Shown here in pieces: positions 1-6,060 of a stretch of DNA of 43,220 nt. Source of the stretch: Marivirga sp. (GTDB lineage Bacteria > Bacteroidota > Bacteroidia > Cytophagales > Cyclobacteriaceae); the NCBI RefSeq assembly GCF_024636815.1, contig NZ_JAGXGF010000227.1, positions 1-43,220 of the forward strand, given 5' to 3'. Under the pieces are notes generated by a model. It worked only from the letters and a program-made list of their open reading frames with translations, was not told the DNA's origin and did not search any database. The first letter of the stretch is position 1. Every line of letters begins with the position of its first letter. A program made the position numbers and the translations under genes.

Positions 1-785
1 ATGCTCACCCAATTGGTTTAGGTACAGACCCGAAAGGGGTAATGGCGGAGTTATTCGGTAAAGAAACGGGTGTTTCCAAAGGAAAAGGAGGCTCTATGCA
101 CATGTTCGATAAAGAAAATCATTTCTTTGGAGGTCATGGAATTGTAGGTGGTCAAATTCCATTAGGAGCTGGAATTGCTTTTTCTGAGCAATATAAAGGA
201 ACTGATAATATTTGCATTACTTATATGGGAGATGGTGCTGTTCGTCAAGGTGCCTTCCACGAAGCATTAAACATGGCGATGAGCATGAAATTACCTGTGA
301 TTTTCGCTATTGAAAATAATGGTTATGCCATGGGTACTTCAGTTCAAAGGACTTCAAATGTAACGGAATTGCATACTTTGGGTGAGGCATATGATATGCC
401 ATCCAAAGGCGTGGACGCCATGAATGTGGAGAACGTTCACAATGCAGTGGCAGAAGCAGCAGAAAGAGCAAGAAAAGGTGATGGGCCAACTTTATTAGAG
501 TTTAGAACTTATCGATATAAAGGACACTCTATGTCTGACCCTGCTAAGTACAGAACTAAAGAGGAATTAGAAGAATACAAAGGCAAAGACCCTATTGAGC
601 AGGCTAGAGAAGCTATTTTGAAAAATAAATATGCTACAGAGGATGAGTTGAAAGAAATTGATAATGAAGCAAAAGAGCAAGTGAAAGAATGTGTGAAATT
701 TGCTGAAGAATCAGACTTTCCACATGTTGATGAGGTTTACAGAGATGTTTATGCTCAAGAAGATTATCCTTTTATAGTGGACTAA
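1..785 (+). CDS. pdhA: Pyruvate dehydrogenase E1 component, alpha subunit (5' truncated by window edge)
   Basis: Thiamine-diphosphate subunit of pyruvate dehydrogenase: decarboxylates pyruvate and passes the acetyl group to E2. The reading frame is open from base 3 (AHPIGLGTDPKG...), so the ATG at 42 in the ORF track is internal; about 260 C-terminal residues are present and roughly 70-80 are missing compared with the usual ~335. Visible are the ThDP/Mg motif starting GDGAVRQGAFHEA and ending IENN, the glycine-rich GGSMHMFD segment, and the loop YRYKGHSMSDPAKYR that in this family contacts ThDP and carries the regulatory serines in eukaryotes. The separate alpha subunit implies an alpha/beta-type E1; no beta or E2 gene follows here. 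The gene ends before a palindromic repeat pair. Branched-chain E1 alpha is the alternative, but the motif set fits pyruvate dehydrogenase better. Confidence 0.95.
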   Translation, partial: AHPIGLGTDPKGVMAELFGKETGVSKGKGGSMHMFDKENHFFGGHGIVGGQIPLGAGIAFSEQYKGTDNICITYMGDGAVRQGAFHEALNMAMSMKLPVIFAIENNGYAMGTSVQRTSNVTELHTLGEAYDMPSKGVDAMNVENVHNAVAEAAERARKGDGPTLLEFRTYRYKGHSMSDPAKYRTKEELEEYKGKDPIEQAREAILKNKYATEDELKEIDNEAKEQVKECVKFAEESDFPHVDEVYRDVYAQEDYPFIVD

Positions 786-802
786 TAATACTTATTACTA
801 AT

Positions 803-885
803 AAACCTGTCAGGTTTCAATTTGAAATACCATCTAAGCTATTACATCTGATGAAATATTTAGAAGGAGAAAACCTGACAGGTTT
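803..885. repeat. 83-bp element bounded by paired 15-bp palindromes (copy 1)
   Basis: AAACCTGTCAGGTTT at 803-817 and its exact reverse complement AAACCTGACAGGTTT at 871-885 bound a 53-nt unrelated centre. Each 15-mer is itself a near-perfect palindrome, and the two together form 15-bp inverted ends. The same pair with exactly the same 68-bp offset recurs at 5356-5438. It lies downstream of pdhA, so it may also act as a transcript end or mRNA stabiliser (inference). Confidence 0.8.
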
Positions 886-992
886 AACTTTTATAAAAAC
901 ATAAAGATTGGAAGTAAGCTATATTATTAAAATCTGACACTTTTCGCTTTAATGGATTAAATCACAAAGCTTTAAACTATTAAATGATTGAA

Positions 993-1025
993 TTGGGTAT
1001 TAATAAATAAATTTTTATAGCTTTG
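993..1025 (+). promoter_or_regulatory. Bacteroidota-type promoter for the TPR gene
   Basis: TTG at 993-995, a 22-nt spacer and TAGCTTTG at 1018-1025 match the TTG-N(17-23)-TAnnTTTG consensus of the phylum. The implied start point lies about 14 nt before the ATG at 1045, supporting that ATG over the GTG at 1039. Confidence 0.65.
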
Positions 1026-1044
1026 CGGTCTTAAAATAGTGGCA

Positions 1045-1743
1045 ATGGCAAAAACAAAATCTAAAGAGAAACAAGGATCTGAGTTTTATGAAAACCCTGA
1101 GGTATTAGCTCAGCAACTTTCTAAAACGGAGGAATTCATTGAAAACAATAAAAAAATAGTATTTGGCTTAGGGGGAGTAATCGCCTTAATTATTGTAGCC
1201 TTTTTTGGTTACCGATACTATATGAACAATCTTAACCAAGAAGCTCAAAAGGAAATGTTCCAAGCAGTTTATTGGTATGAAAACGGAGAATATGACCTTG
1301 CCTTGGATGGTGATGGAAATAACTTCGGATTCTTAGCTATTGTTGAAGACTATGGTGCTACTGAAGCCGGAAACTTAGCAAGCTTCTATTTAGGAAATAT
1401 TTATCTTCAACAAGGTCAATTCGAAACTGCAATTGATTATTTAGAAGATTTTAGCAGTGATGATTTGTTGGTGCAAGCCAGAGCTTATGCCTTAATCGGA
1501 GATGCTTATATGGAATTAGGAAACTATTCCACAGCAGCAGATCAATATGGAAAGGCAGCTGACTATAAAAGCAATAAAGAATTCAGCCCTGTTTATTTGA
1601 TGAAGCAAGGACTAGCTTATGAGAAAGCAAACGATTTAGAAGCGGCCATCGGAAGCTACGGAAAGGTGGTTGAGGATTTCAGTGATTCCAAACAGAAGAC
1701 GGAAGCAGAAAAATACCTATCCCGATTAGAAGCTCAAAAATAA
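1045..1743 (+). CDS. Membrane-anchored tetratricopeptide repeat protein (YfgM-like)
   Basis: A 232-residue protein with a cytoplasmic lysine-rich N-terminus, one membrane segment at about residues 40-58 (FGLGGVIALIIVAFFGYRYY), then helical repeats with TPR spacing (AGNLASFYLGNIYLQQGQFE, ARAYALIGDAYMELGNYSTA, GLAYEKANDLEAAIGSYGKV). This layout is that of YfgM / TPR_21 proteins, which act at the inner membrane in periplasmic protein handling or envelope assembly. The ORF track begins at GTG 1039, but ATG 1045 is the better start given the promoter just upstream and the typical MAKTKSKEKQ beginning. A strong terminator follows, so it is probably monocistronic. The exact client or partner cannot be seen. 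Confidence 0.85.
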   Translation: MAKTKSKEKQGSEFYENPEVLAQQLSKTEEFIENNKKIVFGLGGVIALIIVAFFGYRYYMNNLNQEAQKEMFQAVYWYENGEYDLALDGDGNNFGFLAIVEDYGATEAGNLASFYLGNIYLQQGQFETAIDYLEDFSSDDLLVQARAYALIGDAYMELGNYSTAADQYGKAADYKSNKEFSPVYLMKQGLAYEKANDLEAAIGSYGKVVEDFSDSKQKTEAEKYLSRLEAQK

Positions 1744-1766
1744 TTAAATAGAAAAAATTAATTTAT

Positions 1767-1803
1767 AAAAGGGATAGGTTTTAAAAGCCTGTCCCTTTTT
1801 TGT
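1767..1803 (+). terminator. Rho-independent terminator after the TPR gene
   Basis: AAAAGGGATAGG (1767-1778) pairs with CCTGTCCCTTTT (1788-1799) with one G-U pair and a 9-nt loop, followed by a T run. Confidence 0.8.
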
Positions 1804-1820
1804 TGGATAATATTAAATAA

Positions 1821-2025
1821 AGTATTCTTACGGCTTTTCCAGTCATAGGCTGGTCAGAATCTAGCTGAGAACTAAACTTTACAGGAGATTACAAGAATAC
1901 ACCCCCCTTCCCCCCTAAAGGGGGGAGACGCACAGATTGAGGAAAAAGTGATTTAGATTGAAATATTCTACAAATTTAAATCTGTGAGGCTGTCCCCTTG
2001 AGGACTTTAGGGGTGTTGGGTGGAG
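1821..2025. repeat. Intergenic nested inverted-repeat element
   Basis: The 450-bp gap between the TPR gene and ribH holds no gene. It contains GTATTCTT / AAGAATAC (1821-1828, 1893-1900), then CCCCCCTAAAGGGGGG around 1911-1926 and, in opposite orientation, CCCCTTGAGGACTTTAGGGG around 1994-2013, each followed on its inner side by CACAGATT or AATCTGTG. The two arms are imperfect reverse complements around an AT-rich centre. The C/G-rich palindromes stand out against the AT-rich background and look like a dispersed Bacteroidota repeat. Bases after 2025 up to ribH show nothing clear. Confidence 0.6.
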
Positions 2026-2193
2026 ATGTGATATCTAGTTATATATAGCAAAAAGGAAAAAAGAAGCTAGAAAATAAAATTTAAAAATAGTGGTTTTACT
2101 GTCTGAAGATGTTTGGACAATTTTAAGGGACCGTTAAAAAGAAATATTTACTTGAAACTACATACTTTGTAAGATTTATAATTAATAAAAAAT

Positions 2194-2682
2194 ATGGCAT
2201 CAAATCTTAAAAATCTAAGCGAGCATTCAGGAAAAAACATGAAAGGATTGCAGAAAAAAAAGTTTGCAATCCTAGTTTCAGAATGGAATGAAGAAGTAAC
2301 TGAGTCATTATACAATGGCGCTTATGAAACATTGCTGGAAAACGGAATCCCAAAAGAAAATATCCAAAAGCATTATGTGCCAGGCAGTTTTGAATTAAGC
2401 TTAGGAGCACAATGGATGGCAGAAAGAAAAGAAATTGATGCTGTGATTTGCCTGGGTTGCGTAATTCAAGGAGAAACAAAACATTTTGATTTTATCTGTG
2501 ATGCAGTGGCTCACGGCATTACCAACGTCAGCCTAAAATATAACAAACCCGTTATTTTTGGTGTTCTGACTCCCAATACACAACAACAAGCTTTAGATAG
2601 AGCCGGAGGCAAGCATGGCAACAAAGGAGATGAAGCTGCATTTACCGCATTAAAAATGTTAGGATTAGCAAAAGGATTATGA
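2194..2682 (+). CDS. ribH: 6,7-dimethyl-8-ribityllumazine synthase
   Basis: Penultimate enzyme of riboflavin synthesis: condenses 5-amino-6-ribitylamino-uracil with 3,4-dihydroxy-2-butanone 4-phosphate. At 162 residues it has the family length plus a short N-terminal extension. Recognisable motifs are the substrate-binding YVPGSFELSLGA, the phosphate/ribityl segment CLGCVIQGETKHFDFI with the conserved GETxHF, and the C-terminal GVLTPNTQQQALDRAGG with KHGNKG, where the conserved histidine and lysine lie. It overlaps the following lysC by 4 nt (ATGA), so the two are translationally coupled, although no pathway link between riboflavin and aspartate metabolism is obvious. Confidence 0.97.
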   Translation: MASNLKNLSEHSGKNMKGLQKKKFAILVSEWNEEVTESLYNGAYETLLENGIPKENIQKHYVPGSFELSLGAQWMAERKEIDAVICLGCVIQGETKHFDFICDAVAHGITNVSLKYNKPVIFGVLTPNTQQQALDRAGGKHGNKGDEAAFTALKMLGLAKGL

Positions 2683-3656
2683 TTGTATTAAAATTTGGCG
2701 GGACTTCCGTAGGCACACCTCAAGGAATGAATCAGATTCGTGAAATCATCACGAAAGATAATAATAAGAAATTAGTAGTCCTTTCCGCTCTCAGTGGAGT
2801 GACCAATACTTTGGTGGAAATAGGCGAAAGACTGCGTAAAAAGGAGTATGAGCTTGCTCTTAAAGTCATCAAGAAGCTACAAAAGCGATATGATGAGTTT
2901 TTAGAAGAACTCTTTGAATCAGAATCTTTCAAAAATAAAGCATCAGCTATTATTTCTGAAAGCATGAACTTCATCAAATCATGTTTGGAAAAACCTTTTA
3001 CCAATTTGATTGATAAGGAGCTATTGGCTCAAGGGGAATTGATGTCCACCAATATTTTTAATTTGCATTTGCAAGAGCACGAATTAAATAGCGCCTTGAT
3101 CAATGCCTTGGATTTTGTAAGAACGGATGCTTTTTCAGAGCCAGATGAAGCTTTCATCAATAAAGAATTATCCGATATTTTAGTAAAGCAACCAGCTGAA
3201 ACTAATTTAATCATCACTCAAGGCTATATTTGCCGCAATGCGGAAGGCAATATTGACAATTTAAAAAGAGGAGGTAGTGATTATACAGCTTCTTTAGTTG
3301 GTGCGGCTCTAAATGCAGATGAAATCCAGATTTGGACGGATATTGATGGTATGCACAATAATGATCCAAGAGTGGTCGATAAAACTTTTAGCATTCCGCA
3401 GTTGTCATTTGAGGAAGCAGCCGAGTTGGCTTATTTTGGGGCAAAAATATTGCATCCTTCTTGTATCAGACCTGCACAGAAAAAAACCATTCCGGTACGT
3501 CTGAAAAACACCATGAAACCAGAAGCACCTGGCACTTTGATTCATACCAAAGAGGGTAGCGGGGAAGGCATCAAAGCCATTGCAGCCAAAGATGGTATAG
3601 TTGCTATCAAAATTAAATCTTTGCGAATGCTAATGGCTTATGGTTTCTTGAGATGA
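2679..3656 (+). CDS. lysC: Aspartate kinase, N-terminal part ending at an in-frame TGA
   Basis: First enzyme of the lysine/threonine/methionine pathway (phosphorylates aspartate). The 325-residue frame has the amino-acid-kinase start MIVLKFGGTSVG, the LSGVTNTL segment, the substrate/ATP motifs GGSDYTASLVGAAL and IWTDIDGMHNNDPR, and EAAELAYFGAKILHPSCIRP, so the kinase domain is complete. It then enters the first ACT domain (IAIKIKSLRMLMAYGFLR) and stops at TGA 3654-3656. The next codon onward, in the same frame, continues the expected ACT sequence (see the next entry), so this is one gene with a nonsense codon, not two genes by origin. Without the stop the product would be about 440 residues, normal for Bacteroidota monofunctional LysC. 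The kinase domain might still fold, but feedback control through ACT would be lost or split. Confidence 0.9.
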   Translation: MIVLKFGGTSVGTPQGMNQIREIITKDNNKKLVVLSALSGVTNTLVEIGERLRKKEYELALKVIKKLQKRYDEFLEELFESESFKNKASAIISESMNFIKSCLEKPFTNLIDKELLAQGELMSTNIFNLHLQEHELNSALINALDFVRTDAFSEPDEAFINKELSDILVKQPAETNLIITQGYICRNAEGNIDNLKRGGSDYTASLVGAALNADEIQIWTDIDGMHNNDPRVVDKTFSIPQLSFEEAAELAYFGAKILHPSCIRPAQKKTIPVRLKNTMKPEAPGTLIHTKEGSGEGIKAIAAKDGIVAIKIKSLRMLMAYGFLR

Positions 3657-3998
3657 GTGTTTGAAATTTTTGAGAAATATAAAACACCAATAGATGTAAT
3701 TACCACTTCTGAAGTTGCTATTTCTGTGACCATCGATAACATTTATTACTTGGACAGCATTTTAAGTGAATTACGCCCTTTCGGTGAAGTGGAAGTAGAT
3801 CAGGAGCAAAGTATCATCTGTTTAGTGGGCAATATGGTGGCTGAAAGACCAGGTTTGGTAAGCAAGATTTTTGCTTCACTGCAAGACGTTCCAGTGCGTA
3901 TGATTTCCTATGGTGGTAGCCGACATAATATCTCTATAGTAGTCGATACTCAGTACAAATCTGAGGCTTTGAAGAAGTTGAATGATGGGGTTTTTTGA
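3657..3998 (+). CDS. lysC: Aspartate kinase, C-terminal ACT-domain part (same frame, after TGA)
   Basis: About 113 residues carrying the rest of the regulatory region: (V)FEIFEKYKTPIDVITTSEV, AISVTIDN, then a second ACT repeat with VGNMVAERPGLVSKIFASL and VRMISYGGSRHNISIVV. It begins with GTG directly abutting the upstream TGA (TGAGTG), so a ribosome ending on the first part could in principle restart here and supply the ACT piece as a separate chain, as the natural beta subunit of Bacillus-type aspartate kinase II is made. Equally it may simply be the dead 3' half of a nonsense mutant, or the stop may be a sequencing error. It ends a short distance before a convergent ABC permease gene. Confidence 0.75.
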   Translation: MFEIFEKYKTPIDVITTSEVAISVTIDNIYYLDSILSELRPFGEVEVDQEQSIICLVGNMVAERPGLVSKIFASLQDVPVRMISYGGSRHNISIVVDTQYKSEALKKLNDGVF

Positions 3999-4035
3999 GG
4001 GGGTAGTAAGTAGTAGGTTTTAAGTTATAAGTTAC

Positions 4036-4863
4036 TCAAACAATATCAGCCATCACTTTTTCTACTCTTTTGAAATATAAAAGACCTGTTATAAAAAGTA
4101 GGATCACTATACTAAAAGAAAAGTAGGCAAATATACTAGGAGGATCACCACCTAAGAGGCTCCATCTAAAACCTTCTACTATTCCTGCCATAGGATTGAC
4201 ATAATAAAGAAGAGAAGCCCAATCTGGCAACCTTTGGATAACATCTTTAGCTTGGTACCCAACGGGTGTGGCATAAAGTCCGAACTGCACTAAGAAAGGA
4301 ACCACATGCTGAAAATCACGATATCGGATGGTCAAAGCACTTAACCAAATTCCAACCGCTAAGGCTGAAATAATAGTCAAAAGGATAAATATCGGTAAGT
4401 AAATAATATTCGCGGATGGAATGAATCCATAATAAATCATCAAAATCACCACAAACAACATGGCTATGGCAAAATCCACAAATCCTACCAATGCTTTTGA
4501 AAGCGGAATAACCAATCGAGGGAAATAGATTTTTTTGACCATTTCCTGAGCTCCAATAATGGAATTTCCAGATTGGTTCAAAACAAAAGAAAAATACGAC
4601 CATGATGCCATACCACAAACCGCAAAAAGTGGATAAGGTACTCCACTTGTATCTACTACTGCTACCTTTCCAAAAACCACTGTGAATATCAATAAAGTTG
4701 CTAAGGGCTGAATAAATGCCCATAATAATCCGAGGAAAGTTTGAGCATATCTAACTCTCAAATCTCGGTAAGCCAATATGTAAAACAAATCCTTATAAGC
4801 CCATAATTCTTTCAAATTGATGTGCCATTTTGGTTTGGATGCGTCTACAACTAATTTTTCCAT
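4036..4863 (-). CDS. ABC-2 type permease, polysaccharide/O-antigen export (Wzm/TagG-like)
   Basis: A 275-residue inner-membrane permease with six predicted hydrophobic segments. The N-terminal signature LWAYKDLFYILAYRDLRVRYAQTFLGLLWAFIQPL and the C-terminal YYVNPMAGIVEGFRWSLLG are characteristic of the ABC-2 permeases that export O-antigen, capsule or teichoic-acid chains with a partner ATPase (Wzt/TagH). That ATPase normally lies directly downstream; here downstream is the convergent lysC gene and upstream is DUF427, so the permease is an orphan in this window. Start chosen at the ATG giving MEKLVVDASKPKW. The substrate cannot be told from sequence. Confidence 0.88.
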   Translation of the reverse strand: MEKLVVDASKPKWHINLKELWAYKDLFYILAYRDLRVRYAQTFLGLLWAFIQPLATLLIFTVVFGKVAVVDTSGVPYPLFAVCGMASWSYFSFVLNQSGNSIIGAQEMVKKIYFPRLVIPLSKALVGFVDFAIAMLFVVILMIYYGFIPSANIIYLPIFILLTIISALAVGIWLSALTIRYRDFQHVVPFLVQFGLYATPVGYQAKDVIQRLPDWASLLYYVNPMAGIVEGFRWSLLGGDPPSIFAYFSFSIVILLFITGLLYFKRVEKVMADIV

Positions 4864-5041
4864 AATATGGGTATTGAGATCTCAGATAAACTCAACTTTT
4901 TTCAATACAAATATAATAGAAAGAGTTGGAAGTGGAATGCCTCAATTGAAAGTGAGCCATTCTCGATAATTTCATAGCTGTAAATTCATCATTATAAGCG
5001 AGAATTGCTATTTGATTTTCTATTTGTGAAAAACAAGGGCT

Positions 5042-5323
5042 CTATTCAGTCACCTCCACACCCTTCCAAAATGCTACATAATTTTCAAACTTTTTAGCCA
5101 TCTCTTTAGTGTCAGGATAGTACCAGGCAGCATCTTTGTTTTCTTTGCCATTCACTTTTAGGCTGTAATAAGAAGCAGTTCCCTTCCAAGGACAAACAGT
5201 ATGATAATCCGTCTTTTCAAAATATTCGTCTTTTATTGATTCAGGCGGGAAATAGTGATTGCCTTCTATTACGATGGTGTTATCACTTTCTGCTAGGACT
5301 TGATCGTTCCAAATTGCTTTCAT
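5042..5323 (-). CDS. DUF427 domain-containing protein
   Basis: A 93-residue single-domain protein matching the DUF427 pattern: KAIWNDQVLAESDNTIVIEGNHYFPPESI, then the conserved YHTVCPWKGTASYYSL core and the tail AAWYYPDTKEMAKKFENYVAFW. Family members are small beta-rich cytosolic proteins of unknown function; no catalytic role is established. It lies on the minus strand between the orphan ABC permease and an 83-bp palindromic element, probably as its own unit. Confidence 0.9.
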   Translation of the reverse strand: MKAIWNDQVLAESDNTIVIEGNHYFPPESIKDEYFEKTDYHTVCPWKGTASYYSLKVNGKENKDAAWYYPDTKEMAKKFENYVAFWKGVEVTE

Positions 5324-5355
5324 AATTAAGAAGTTTATCGTTTATTAACTGCTTT

Positions 5356-5438
5356 AAACCTGTCAGGTTTTAAAATATTAAAATCAAATATTTAAATATG
5401 AATATTGCTGCTTGAATCTGGCGAAACCTGACAGGTTT
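5356..5438. repeat. 83-bp element bounded by paired 15-bp palindromes (copy 2)
   Basis: AAACCTGTCAGGTTT at 5356-5370 and AAACCTGACAGGTTT at 5424-5438, the same termini, order and 68-bp offset as at 803-885, with an unrelated AT-rich 53-nt centre. It directly abuts the stop codon side of the following minus-strand gene (5439). Confidence 0.8.
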
Positions 5439-5675
5439 TTAAGAACCATCACTCAGCAATTTTTCTAACTTCACTTTATAAATAACCCCTTGCTCAAAAC
5501 AGCAAATTCCAGAATTAAATACTACCAAGGCAAAAGTTCCATAGTAAATCCAATTCCAGCCATCAGGATTTTGCATACGGTAAAAACCCGCATCTATTGT
5601 CAGGCTTAAACCTGCACCTATTAAAATTAAACCTAAAATTGAGAAAAATAACCATTTTTGCTTTATCGCCTGCAT
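5439..5675 (-). CDS. Small two-pass membrane protein of unknown function
   Basis: A 78-residue protein starting MQAIKQKWLFFSILGLILIGAG. Two hydrophobic segments are seen (about residues 8-27 and 45-63, YYGTFALVVFNSGICCFEQ), with a short polar tail. The ORF track extends it upstream to an F/L/N-rich 105-residue frame, but that extension comes from a poly-T tract; the ATG at 5675 is preferred because a diverged second copy of exactly this beginning (MQAIKQKWL) also starts there at 7771. I do not recognise the family. Its own 5' flank now belongs to the neighbouring cassette, so its original promoter may have been displaced. Confidence 0.65.
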   Translation of the reverse strand: MQAIKQKWLFFSILGLILIGAGLSLTIDAGFYRMQNPDGWNWIYYGTFALVVFNSGICCFEQGVIYKVKLEKLLSDGS

Positions 5676-5732
5676 GAGAAATATATTTTTTAAGGAGTTT
5701 AAATTTATTCCGTTTAAAAAAAATAAAAATAC

Positions 5733-5763
5733 TTGGTTTAAAAAAAAAAAAAACAACTACTTT
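5733..5763 (+). promoter_or_regulatory. Candidate promoter with a 14-nt poly-A tract in its spacer
   Basis: TTG at 5733-5735 and TACTTT at 5758-5763 are 22 nt apart, an acceptable spacing for a Bacteroidota promoter although the -7 lacks its final G. A run of 14 adenines (5740-5753) fills most of the spacer, so length changes in the run would change promoter spacing. Confidence 0.35.
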
Positions 5764-5790
5764 AATATTCATACCAAAAATTTAAACGTT

Positions 5791-6021
5791 ATGAAATTTA
5801 AAATCAAAAAAATTACTGTTCAATTTGTGATGTTAATCGCATGTATGTTTAGCTTTTACTACGCATATTCTTCTACCTCTATTTGTGTTGTGAGTTCTAA
5901 TTCTGATAATAATGTTGGTCATTGTCGGGAGCGGGCAGATGGAACAGGCGATGGTTGTTTCACAAGTGGTAGTGGTCCTGCTTGTGCTTACACTCAAATA
6001 ATTAAAACAATAGGTGGTTAA
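5791..6021 (+). CDS. Short secreted cysteine-containing peptide (NVEALA-like position)
   Basis: A 76-residue product with a signal peptide: MKFKIKKITVQFVMLIACMF, then FYYAYSS, giving a mature peptide of roughly 48 residues. The mature part is glycine- and polar-rich with four cysteines (SIC, GHC, DGC, PAC) and no long hydrophobic stretch. The ORF track start at 5674 is rejected because it runs through the poly-A tract. Small signal-peptide proteins beside DUF4221 / six-bladed-propeller lipoproteins are a known Bacteroidota arrangement (NVEALA family), but the NVEALA motif itself is not seen here, so the family is uncertain. It is followed by a hairpin, then by the propeller and CxxC lipoproteins. 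A ligand, bacteriocin-like or signalling role is only a guess. Confidence 0.6.
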   Translation: MKFKIKKITVQFVMLIACMFSFYYAYSSTSICVVSSNSDNNVGHCRERADGTGDGCFTSGSGPACAYTQIIKTIGG

Positions 6022-6027
6022 TTACAG

Positions 6028-6060
6028 GGTGTTACTTACAGAGTAACACCTTTTATTCTT
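6028..6060 (+). terminator. Hairpin/attenuator between peptide and propeller genes
   Basis: GGTGTTAC (6028-6035) and GTAACACC (6043-6050) form a perfect 8-bp stem with a 7-nt loop, followed by TTTTATTCTT and immediately the ATG of the propeller gene. A partial terminator here would make peptide mRNA more abundant than the downstream genes. Confidence 0.65.

Noticed and set aside
30-60. ATG at 42 as the pdhA start
   Set aside because: The frame is open to the window edge and the residues before it (AHPIGLGTDPKG) are conserved E1-alpha sequence.
2679-3998. TGA recoding (selenocysteine or changed genetic code) in lysC
   Set aside because: TGA ends other genes normally (ribH, NSS transporter), the residue lies in a regulatory domain where Sec is unknown, and no SECIS-like hairpin was noticed.
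5439-5756. 105-aa version of the small membrane protein
   Set aside because: The added N-terminus is a poly-Phe/Leu/Asn translation of T-rich DNA; the truncated copy at 7718-7771 starts at the same MQAIKQKW.
5674-6021. 115-aa frame beginning at 5674 for the secreted peptide
   Set aside because: The first 39 residues are translated from the poly-A tract and promoter region; ATG 5791 gives a clean signal peptide.
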